40,537 bases of DNA, from NCBI GenBank assembly GCA_017511465.1, contig JAFWJU010000085.1:1-40537 (forward strand), given 5' to 3'. A program made the position numbers and the translations under genes. Every line of letters begins with the position of its first letter. Position 1 is the first letter of the stretch. The notes below the pieces were generated by a model. The model did not search any database. It was not told where the DNA came from and was given only the letters and a program-made list of their open reading frames with translations. Source of the stretch: Eggerthellaceae bacterium. Lineage in GTDB: Bacteria; Actinomycetota; Coriobacteriia; Coriobacteriales; Eggerthellaceae. Positions 33,626 through 40,537 of this stretch are shown here, one piece after another.

Positions 33626-35146
33626 CTATTCGACGTCGTCAATCTCGAGCGATTCGACGAGGTTGAGAAGACGATTGCGGTTTGTTTGAATCTGAACGCT
33701 CGCATTGTGCGCATAGTATGAGTCGCTTCCGAACGTGCCGATGAACTTCGAAGTACCGCCATGACCGGTGAGCTCTGCGACGAAGACGGCGATTTCCCTT
33801 CCGTCTCCGAATGCTTCTTCTAAAAACGCAAAAGCGTTATCGATGGCAGCGCTCTGGCGTTGAACCTTTTCTTTGAGTTCGCTCACATCTGACTCGTAAA
33901 GATGGGTTATGAAATCAAGGGTTTCCTGACCAGGCGCGGTTTCATTGAGTTCGCAGGCAAGCGCATATTCTCCAAGACGTTGGACGGCAAGGCGCAACGG
34001 ACGCACCTGGAAGTCGGTCGCAGTATGGGCGGAAACACGCGCCTTGGCATCGTTAGCTAGCGATTCTGCAGCAGCTTCCAGAGCGGGTCGCATAGCAGCT
34101 CCCGAAAGGATCTGGGGCTTGACTTCGCGCAACGAGTCACGCAACGCGGCTGTACGCTGTTCGGCTTCAAGTGCGTCTTGACATGTGCCGTCAAGCGCTT
34201 CGAGCATCAGGTTGATAACCGCCAAGCGTTCGTCGAACCTTGCATTGCGTGCACGCTGGGTTAGTTCGGGTGCGGCGTCGCCAGCTAGGATATTGGGAAT
34301 CTGGTAGTCGCCGCGGTACTTGGTGAACAGCATGTAGTACTGCGTGAAGCGGTCAGAAATACGGTCGTCTTGAATGTATTGGCTGATAAGAGCCCTTCCG
34401 ATTTCCTTGCCTTGCACTTCGTAGAGCGAAATGATCTGCGAAAGGTCATCCCAACTGCGGGCGGTCACGAAACTCTTTTCAGTTGGCGTCGAATGCACGG
34501 AGTAAAAGTCGTCCCTTCTCACTTCCAGGTGCGAAGTGATAGCGGGGTGGACGCCTGTTGCGCATGCATAGTCGAGCCATGCTTCCAAGTCCGGCTCGAT
34601 GGGGATTTTCCTCAAGCGGTCTAACGTGACGACGTCGAAGTCGTGAACCGATTTGTTGTACTCCGGCGGATTGCCCGCGCACACGACTATCCAGCCATCG
34701 GGGACCTTGTGACGCCCGAACGTCTTGAACTGTAAGAACTGCAGCATCGATGGGTACAGGGTCTCGGACACGCAATTGACTTCGTCAAGAAAGAGTATTC
34801 CGGTCTTGTGCCCAGTCGTTTCGGCGTATTCGTAGATTGCAGAGATTATTTCGCTCATGGTGTATTCAGAGACGCTGAATTCCTCGCCGTCGAACACCTT
34901 GCGCACAATGGAGGGAAGGCCCAAGGCGCTTTGCCTGGTGTGATGGGTCATGGAGTAGCTAACCAGCCCGATGCCCAGATCGTTTGCGACTTGGCTGACA
35001 ATGGCGGTTTTCCCAATGCCAGGCGCGCCAAGCAGGAAGATTGGACGCTGGGCTAGTTCGGGTATCAAGTATGCGCCGGTCTCATCTTGCGACAAGTAAG
35101 CTTCCACCGTATCCCTGACTTGTTGCTTTGCGTCTGCGATATTCAT
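33626..35146 (-). CDS. MoxR-type AAA+ ATPase (cassette C)
   Basis: 506 residues; AAAGGC 7 bp before the ATG, and the N-terminus MNIADAKQQV matches the paralogues. Walker A GAPGIGKT, Walker B ILFLDE (followed by VNC) and CAGNPPEYNKS are intact, as is YSMTHHTRQSALGLP. The helical domain ends with FGDGREIAVFVAELTGHGG and FIGTFGSDSYYAHN. There is no methyltransferase domain; a separate helical-domain/methyltransferase pair follows 111 bp downstream. A perfect inverted repeat AGGTAAAA (33593-33600) / TTTTACCT (33549-33556) lies in that gap. Confidence 0.9.
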   Translation of the reverse strand: MNIADAKQQVRDTVEAYLSQDETGAYLIPELAQRPIFLLGAPGIGKTAIVSQVANDLGIGLVSYSMTHHTRQSALGLPSIVRKVFDGEEFSVSEYTMSEIISAIYEYAETTGHKTGILFLDEVNCVSETLYPSMLQFLQFKTFGRHKVPDGWIVVCAGNPPEYNKSVHDFDVVTLDRLRKIPIEPDLEAWLDYACATGVHPAITSHLEVRRDDFYSVHSTPTEKSFVTARSWDDLSQIISLYEVQGKEIGRALISQYIQDDRISDRFTQYYMLFTKYRGDYQIPNILAGDAAPELTQRARNARFDERLAVINLMLEALDGTCQDALEAEQRTAALRDSLREVKPQILSGAAMRPALEAAAESLANDAKARVSAHTATDFQVRPLRLAVQRLGEYALACELNETAPGQETLDFITHLYESDVSELKEKVQRQSAAIDNAFAFLEEAFGDGREIAVFVAELTGHGGTSKFIGTFGSDSYYAHNASVQIQTNRNRLLNLVESLEIDDVE

Positions 35147-35176
35147 ATTCGAGCCTTTCTCGACACGTGAAGCGCG

Positions 35177-36757
35177 TTAGAGCTCCACTATTTGGTTTCC
35201 GTCCATGACTGCCTTCATCGCCCACGGCGGGACGCGCGTGAGGAAGGCGGGGTTAGGTTCCACAAACAAGAACACGGCATCGTAGCTGGGGCGTGAAAGG
35301 GGATATTCTCCTTCACCGTCAGTCAGGTAGATGATTCCTTTCAGGTTCTTGAATTCTTGGCTGGCGATGGCGTCGTCGACGTATTCGAACACGGGTCTGA
35401 AATCCGTGTTGCCCAGGCCGCTCATCTTGAAGTTCTTGAAATAGGCGTCAAGGTCTTCGACGCTCTTGACTTTCAGGACATCGCGTATCTCGTCATCGCA
35501 TTGCACAATGTGCACGTTAACGTCATCGCCGAATCCATCGGCGCTCTTAAGGATGTCGTACGTGCGTTGGACGAATCGGCGGACTAAATCACCCGAACAT
35601 GATGCGGACGTGTCGACAGCCACGACAAAATCGCGAACACGGCTTCTCTCCTGATACTCCAGCGGCTCGATAAGCGGCATGTTGCTGTAGAGGGTCAACC
35701 CGTGGTTGTAGTAGATGTAGTCGAATTCGTCGGGGCTCGTCTTGACTTCCTCAGATAAGCTGGCGAAGCGCTTGAGGAACTGATGGTAGTCAAACCGCTT
35801 TTGACCAGCCAAGTTCAGGCTAACTGTGAACGTGCCGACTTCATAACCCGTTTTCTCTTGGCGCTCGCGCAAATCAGCTTCGACTTGCTTTGCAATCTTA
35901 TCCCAGAGCGAAAAGTCGAAGTCGGTGTCGGATGACTGGTCGTCAAAGTCGTCGGGCCATTCTCCGAAAGCGCTGGAACCGTCTTCTGCTCCTGCCGCGC
36001 TCGCGTCGGCATCATCGGGTTTGGGCGACGAATTACGGCTTGTCGGCGAGCTGAGGCTTTCCAATGGTCCTTCTTTCGCGTTGCCCGTGTGTTCTTCATC
36101 GCTCTTCGCATCGTCAGCAGGCAAGAAATCTGAGGCGACATGCTTTGGTTTTCGCCGCATGGCTTCTTTGAATTTCAACGTTCCGCGAGGCCAATATCCG
36201 TGCTCGTCGGCGACGAAAAGGGCTTCGAGGCGATTGACGAGTTCATTGGGCAAAGCGCCTTCGCTAACTGCTGCACCGTTTTTGGTCAAGGCGATTGCGT
36301 GGTAAAGCTTTTCCGCAGTTAAAGCAGCAGAATACGTTCGCAACTCGGCAAGAGCCTCAGCACGCTCGTCGTCGCCATCGCAGCTGAAGCGCCTGCTTGC
36401 AAGGTCGTGAACCGTTGCACCAAATGCGATATCGCAGGAGATGTCCCACCAGTTTCGCCGAGGGTGCCTAGCATCAAACGGATGGCGATAGACGCAATGA
36501 AAGATCAGGTGCAAGTACGACTTGACAAGCTCGTTGGGGTTGTCCCTGAAAGAGCGGATGACTTTTTGCGCATTGAACCCGCACTTGCGCCCGTCCGTTG
36601 CCAAGACCGCATGCTTCAACGGCACGCTGACAAAAGGCATCGCATACAAGGCGGGTCCCATGAAGCGGTAAGCGACGAGCGCAGCCGAACGGGTTTCTTC
36701 GAGAATCGCGAAGGCAACGGATTCTATCTGCCGCTGCTTATCGGGGTTAGATGGCAT
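35177..36757 (-). CDS. vWA-like protein with metallopeptidase-like N-domain (cassette C)
   Basis: 526 residues from the ATG at 36757, which overlaps the LRR stop by 11 bp (translational coupling); TTG 36778 is an alternative. The N-domain has YLHLIFHCVYRHPF (H-x3-H-x4-H without Glu) and W.ISCD. The acidic/Ser-rich linker (~215-290) is the shortest of the three. The vWA-like domain keeps the MIDAS (DTSAS, GNTDF, LTDG). The intact MIDAS in all three copies, against the free drift of the linkers, indicates selection for metal-dependent ligand binding. Confidence 0.88.
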   Translation of the reverse strand: MPSNPDKQRQIESVAFAILEETRSAALVAYRFMGPALYAMPFVSVPLKHAVLATDGRKCGFNAQKVIRSFRDNPNELVKSYLHLIFHCVYRHPFDARHPRRNWWDISCDIAFGATVHDLASRRFSCDGDDERAEALAELRTYSAALTAEKLYHAIALTKNGAAVSEGALPNELVNRLEALFVADEHGYWPRGTLKFKEAMRRKPKHVASDFLPADDAKSDEEHTGNAKEGPLESLSSPTSRNSSPKPDDADASAAGAEDGSSAFGEWPDDFDDQSSDTDFDFSLWDKIAKQVEADLRERQEKTGYEVGTFTVSLNLAGQKRFDYHQFLKRFASLSEEVKTSPDEFDYIYYNHGLTLYSNMPLIEPLEYQERSRVRDFVVAVDTSASCSGDLVRRFVQRTYDILKSADGFGDDVNVHIVQCDDEIRDVLKVKSVEDLDAYFKNFKMSGLGNTDFRPVFEYVDDAIASQEFKNLKGIIYLTDGEGEYPLSRPSYDAVFLFVEPNPAFLTRVPPWAMKAVMDGNQIVEL

Positions 36758-37880
36758 AGTCCCAACCCGCTTTCCCAAACAGCTGTTGCTTGGCTTGCAA
36801 GAGGTAGCCTACCGCCGCCGTTTCATCGAATTGCGAGAGCACGTCGATGATTTGCGTGACGTTTGATTCGTCGAGCAAGCCGCATTGGAAAAGCTGGTCA
36901 AAGCCGTTCCAATAATTCGAGGTGGCAAATTCCAGGCAGATGACGTCCAATGATGCAGAAATGCGCCTGCGGTATCGAGGCTCGGTTCCAGGCGACGGAA
37001 AACGTCTGCTCGTAAGCCGGTCGAGCATGGCCCTCGATAGAGCCGGCAAGTCAAAGACAGTTGCCAGCGAGTTGTCGAATGTAGAAATCGCTTGGTCGAT
37101 ATTGACCGATTGGGCTCGGAACAAACTGGCAAGCGTCTTTCGCGCCACGTCTTCGGAAGGCATGGATTGGGAAAGGACACTCGAGTCGTTGCATTCTATG
37201 ACAAGCGTGTCACAGGCGTTTCCGGGAAAGACCGTGTCGCGTGTCGTCGGTCGAAGGCGCTCAGATAACCGTAATGTGAGCATGTGCTCGACGCCGGTGA
37301 ATGCGGGCGGTGACACAGAATCGATTTGTCCGCTCAGCGTGACGTCTTGCCTTGCGTTCGGACACGCAATCGCCCTCAGCCCGTTTGGATGGCGCCTGCA
37401 AAGCACGCCGCCTTCTATGGCCAGTTCGGTGTTTCCATCCTTGACGACAATGCTCGTTAACGAGCTTGGCCGGATGGTGCTCGGCGGGGTTTTATAACTG
37501 CCGTAGAGGTTAAACGAGTCGTCTGCGATATCGGTGCATGTCGCCGGGATGACAAGGCGCTTGAGCGCCGTTGATCGGAAGGCGCCAGAACCCACGGATT
37601 TCAGAGTTTCGGGCAAAACCACTTCGCGAAGGGACACGCAGCTTTTAAAGGCGTCTTTGCCAATGCTCTTAAGGCCGTTGGGTAAAACCAGGCTCTTTAG
37701 CGTGAAAAGCCGCGAAAGCGATGAATCTGCCAATCCGGTAACCGGATAGCCGTCAAGGACATGCGGGATTGCGACTTCGCTTGCCGAAGTCTCGCATCGG
37801 ACGATAAGGGCGCCGCCATCGACGAGATCGTAAGCGATGCGTTCGCCCGTATCGAGCTGTGTCCATTTGGTTGCGTTCAT
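36747..37880 (-). CDS. Leucine-rich-repeat (LRR_5-like) cytosolic protein (cassette C)
   Basis: 377 residues, shorter than the cassette B copy. Three to four LRR_5 repeats are recognisable near the N-terminus (LFTLKSLVLPNGLKSIGKDAF, VSLREVVLPETLKSVGSGAF). A diverged middle follows and the shared helical tail closes the protein (LFQCGLLDESNVTQIIDVLS ... AVGYLLQAKQQLFGKAGWDYAI). It starts with MNATKWTQLDTGERIAYDLVDG, a short beta-rich cap without a signal peptide. It is the first gene of the minus-strand cluster and has its own promoter. Confidence 0.85.
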   Translation of the reverse strand: MNATKWTQLDTGERIAYDLVDGGALIVRCETSASEVAIPHVLDGYPVTGLADSSLSRLFTLKSLVLPNGLKSIGKDAFKSCVSLREVVLPETLKSVGSGAFRSTALKRLVIPATCTDIADDSFNLYGSYKTPPSTIRPSSLTSIVVKDGNTELAIEGGVLCRRHPNGLRAIACPNARQDVTLSGQIDSVSPPAFTGVEHMLTLRLSERLRPTTRDTVFPGNACDTLVIECNDSSVLSQSMPSEDVARKTLASLFRAQSVNIDQAISTFDNSLATVFDLPALSRAMLDRLTSRRFPSPGTEPRYRRRISASLDVICLEFATSNYWNGFDQLFQCGLLDESNVTQIIDVLSQFDETAAVGYLLQAKQQLFGKAGWDYAI

Positions 37881-37915
37881 GCCGGAGTCTGTCTAAGGTG
37901 CCAGCCTATGAATGA

Positions 37916-37944
37916 ATCTTATGGGAATGGTATAAGGCGGGCAA
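37916..37944 (-). promoter_or_regulatory. Promoter of the minus-strand cassette operon
   Basis: On the minus strand TTGCCC (37944-37939), 17-bp spacer, TAAGAT (37921-37916), 35 bp before the LRR start codon. The -35 hexamer is the same as that of the solo winged-helix gene. Confidence 0.5.
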
Positions 37945-37975
37945 CATCCGCGCGCTCCCCGCGTTTCACCCCAAA

Positions 37976-38015
37976 ACGAGGAGCACCTCACCCATTTCGA
38001 AAAAGGGTGAGGTGC
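37976..38015 (-). terminator. Terminator of carB
   Basis: GCACCTCACCC (minus strand, 38015-38005) pairs with GGGTGAGGTGC (37993-37983), a perfect 11-bp stem with an 11-nt loop that itself contains a T-run; the tail CTCCTCGTTTT gives a delayed U-tract. Confidence 0.6.
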
Positions 38016-38053
38016 CAAGATAATCACCGCTGAGCTACAGCGCTGAATCCCCG

Positions 38054-40537
38054 TCATTTAATGTTCGCATGAACTTCTTGCAGCGATCTAACCGTGTTCG
38101 AACCCGTCTCCTTGACTGTCTTGATGCCGATGGCGGCCGCTTTGCCGGCAGCCATAGTCGTGATGTAGGCAACATGGGCCTTGATGGCGGCGCGCCTCAT
38201 GGCACTGCCATCGTCGGCAGATTTAGTCGTAGTCGAAGGCGTGTTGATGACGAGGTCCGCATCGCCGTTGAGGATGAGGTCGATAACGTTAGGACGACCT
38301 TCGGAATACTTCAGCGTCAGCGTGGCGGGAATGCCTGCTTCAACAAGCGCGTCGCGCGTACCGCGCGTTGCGATGATCTCGAAACCGGCGTCGATGAGCG
38401 CGCGGCCCAAATCGACGAGCTCGTCTTTGTCGCGATCAGAGATGCTCAGGAGCGCTGTGCCTCCGAGCGGCAGGACCGTTTGCGTTGCCTCTTGCGACTT
38501 GAAGAAGGCCTCGCCGAACGTGCGTGCAAGGCCAAGGACCTCGCCAGTCGAACGCATCTCGGGACCGAGCACGGGATCGACCTCGGGGAACATGTTGAAC
38601 GGGAACACCGCTTCCTTGACGCCGTAATGGTTGTACGTCACGTCTTTCAGCGCGGGAACGGGCGAGGGGCGCCCTGTTAGCGGCATGGTGATGACGTCGG
38701 TTGCGATTTGCACCATCTGGATGCCGCAGACCTTGGAAACGAGCGGAACCGTGCGCGATGCGCGCGGGTTGGCTTCGAGCACGTACACCTTATCGCCTTC
38801 GATGGCGTACTGGATGTTCATGAGGCCGCGCACGTGCATGGCCTCGGCGATCAGGCGCGTGTATTCCTTGATGGTGGCAAGATGCTCATCGGAAATCGTG
38901 ACGCTGGGCAAGATTGCCGCCGAGTCTCCGGAGTGCACGCCGGCGAGTTCGACATGTTCCATGACGGCGGGCACGTACGCAAGCGTTCCGTCGCAGATGG
39001 CGTCGGCTTCACATTCGAGCGCGTGGTTGAGGAAACGGTCGATGAGGATGGGCCTGTCGGGCGTCACGCCGACGGCTGCAGCCATGTAGTTGCTCAGGTT
39101 CTCGTCGTCATACACGACTTCCATGCCACGTCCGCCGAGCACGTAGCTGGGACGCACCATCACGGGATAGCCGATGGAATGCGCGATGTCGAGGGCCTCG
39201 GCAACGTCGACGGCCATGCCGGCTTCAGGCATTGGGATTTCAAGACGGTCCATGACCTCGCGGAATCGGTCGCGGTCTTCGGCAAGATCGATGATCTCGG
39301 GCGAGGTGCCCAGGATGTTGACGCCGGATTCCTCGAGTTCGCTGGCGAGGTTCAGCGGCGTTTGCCCGCCGAACTGCGCGATGACGCCGAGTGGCTTTTC
39401 CTTCTCGTAAATCGAAAGCACGTCTTCTGTTGTCAGGGGCTCGAAGTACAGCTTATCGGACGTGTCGTAGTCGGTGGACACGGTTTCGGGGTTGCAGTTG
39501 ACGATAATGGTCTCGAATCCCAACTTCTTGAGCGATTTGGCTGCATGCACGCAGCAGTAATCGAACTCGATGCCCTGACCGATGCGGTTGGGGCCACCGC
39601 CCAGAATCATGACCTTGCGTCCATCGGAAACGGGCGAGTTGTCGGGAGCGTTGTACGTGGAATAGTAATACGCGGAATCTTGAGTCGACGAGACGTGCAC
39701 GCCTTCCCATGCCTCGGTACAGCCGATTTCCAAACGACGGTCGCGGATTTTCTTCTCGGGAATGTCGAGGAGCTGAGCGAGGTACTTGTCGGCAAAGCCG
39801 TCTTTCTTGGCGCTAACTAGCATGTCGTCTTCGAGCACCTGCGTGGGATGAGCAACGCCCCACGTGCGGATTTCCTCTTCCTCTTGGACCAGCTCGGCCA
39901 TCTGCTCGATAAAGTACTTCTTTATCTTGGTTAGCTCGAACAGCTCGTCGACCGTCGCGCCGGCGCGGAGCGCTTCGTACATGACGAATTGGCGCTCGCT
40001 TGTGGGCGTCACCAGCATGGCCAGGAGCTCTTCTTTCGACTTGCCGTAGAAGTCCTTGGCAAATCCAAGGCCGTAACGGCCCTTCTCGAGCGAGCGGATG
40101 GCTTTCTGGAAAGCCTCTTTGTAGGTCTTGCCGATGCTCATGACCTCGCCGACGGCGCGCATCTGCGTGCCCAGCTTGTCTTCGACGCCCTTGAATTTCT
40201 CGAATGCCCAGCGTGCGAACTTGATGACGATGTAGTCGCCATCGGGGTAGTACTTGTCGAGCGTGCCGTACTTGCCGCACGGGATCTCGTCGAGCGTCAA
40301 GCCGCCCGCCAGCATTGAGGAGATGAGGGCGATGGGGAAGCCCGTCGCCTTGGAAGCGAGAGCCGAAGAGCGGGACGTGCGCGGATTGATCTCGATGATG
40401 ATGTCGCGGTCGGTGTCGGGATCATGAGCCCATTGCACATTCGTTCCGCCGATGACCTTGACGGCGTCTACGATGCGATACGATTTCTCCTGCAAGCGGT
40501 CGATGACGGCCTGATCGATCGTCTGCATGGGCGCCGC
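38054..40537 (-). CDS. carB: Carbamoyl-phosphate synthase large subunit, partial
   Basis: The frame is open to the right window edge; ~827 C-terminal residues of the usual ~1070 are seen (the ATG at 40528 is internal, aligned to the APAQTL region of the family). The visible part covers the end of the first ATP-grasp domain (NPRTSRSSALASKATGFPIA), the oligomerisation domain, the second ATP-grasp domain (LGGGPNRIGQGIEFDYC, VRPSYVLGGRGMEVVYD, EANPRASRTVPLVSKV) and the C-terminal allosteric MGS-like domain. It makes carbamoyl phosphate from bicarbonate, ammonia (from glutamine via CarA) and 2 ATP for pyrimidine and arginine synthesis. This is a core gene and marks the edge of the accessory region. 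Confidence 0.97.
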   Translation of the reverse strand, partial: AAPMQTIDQAVIDRLQEKSYRIVDAVKVIGGTNVQWAHDPDTDRDIIIEINPRTSRSSALASKATGFPIALISSMLAGGLTLDEIPCGKYGTLDKYYPDGDYIVIKFARWAFEKFKGVEDKLGTQMRAVGEVMSIGKTYKEAFQKAIRSLEKGRYGLGFAKDFYGKSKEELLAMLVTPTSERQFVMYEALRAGATVDELFELTKIKKYFIEQMAELVQEEEEIRTWGVAHPTQVLEDDMLVSAKKDGFADKYLAQLLDIPEKKIRDRRLEIGCTEAWEGVHVSSTQDSAYYYSTYNAPDNSPVSDGRKVMILGGGPNRIGQGIEFDYCCVHAAKSLKKLGFETIIVNCNPETVSTDYDTSDKLYFEPLTTEDVLSIYEKEKPLGVIAQFGGQTPLNLASELEESGVNILGTSPEIIDLAEDRDRFREVMDRLEIPMPEAGMAVDVAEALDIAHSIGYPVMVRPSYVLGGRGMEVVYDDENLSNYMAAAVGVTPDRPILIDRFLNHALECEADAICDGTLAYVPAVMEHVELAGVHSGDSAAILPSVTISDEHLATIKEYTRLIAEAMHVRGLMNIQYAIEGDKVYVLEANPRASRTVPLVSKVCGIQMVQIATDVITMPLTGRPSPVPALKDVTYNHYGVKEAVFPFNMFPEVDPVLGPEMRSTGEVLGLARTFGEAFFKSQEATQTVLPLGGTALLSISDRDKDELVDLGRALIDAGFEIIATRGTRDALVEAGIPATLTLKYSEGRPNVIDLILNGDADLVINTPSTTTKSADDGSAMRRAAIKAHVAYITTMAAGKAAAIGIKTVKETGSNTVRSLQEVHANIK

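Noticed and set aside
27000..37880. Recent duplication of cassettes B and C
   Set aside because: Protein domains are clearly paralogous but codon-level sequence is well diverged and linkers are unrelated, so the copies are old rather than a recent tandem repeat.
1..40537. CRISPR arrays, tRNA/rRNA genes, insertion sequences
   Set aside because: No regularly spaced repeats, no cloverleaf-like sequences and no transposase or integrase motifs were seen on either strand.

Overview
The window looks like a chromosomal segment of an anaerobic, GC-rich gut actinobacterium of the class Coriobacteriia, most likely family Eggerthellaceae (relatives of Eggerthella, Gordonibacter, Slackia, Adlercreutzia). 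The basis is the density of cytoplasmic bis-MGD molybdenum oxidoreductases without Tat signals, each with its own small Fe-S partner, carrier and one-component regulator, together with a MalT/LuxR-type regulator and the codon usage. No search was run, so genus and substrates are open.

Layout. (1) 1-4771, plus strand: a cassette of cytosolic leucine-rich-repeat protein (cut by the window edge), a vWA/DUF2201-like protein with a metallopeptidase-like N-domain, and a MoxR-type AAA+ ATPase fused to a SAM methyltransferase. (2) 4899-9263: a LysR regulator, then a molybdopterin enzyme with an 8-Cys Fe-S partner, separated by a 0.5-kb regulatory stretch full of inverted repeats. (3) 9667-16610: three ion-transporter-superfamily carriers (two SLC13/DASS, one ArsB/NhaD-like), a small membrane protein, a MarR regulator, a SpoVA-like membrane protein and a solo AbiEi-like winged helix. 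(4) 16725-25602: a MalT/LuxR regulator broken by one in-frame UGA, then a second molybdopterin enzyme, a 2[4Fe-4S] ferredoxin behind a 60-nt hairpin, a trigger-factor-like chaperone lacking the ribosome-docking signature, and an OFA-type MFS carrier. (5) 25673-37880, minus strand: a radical SAM gene preceded by a long run of eight genes, namely LRR, vWA, AAA+, AAA-less helical domain plus methyltransferase (out of frame with each other), LRR, vWA, AAA+. (6) 38054-40537: carB, cut by the right edge.

How it fits together. Regions 2-4 read as uptake carriers plus Mo/Fe-S reductases or dehydroxylases under dedicated regulators, i.e. respiration or transformation of small organic (perhaps plant-phenol-like) acceptors. 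The most unusual content is the LRR-vWA-AAA+ cassette, present three times in diverged form on both sides of the molybdoenzyme region, with a methyltransferase attached to two of the copies in different ways. MoxR/vWA pairs are known as metalloenzyme maturation machines (for example CoxD/CoxE for Mo-CO dehydrogenase) and also as cores of conflict systems. Which applies here cannot be settled from sequence alone.
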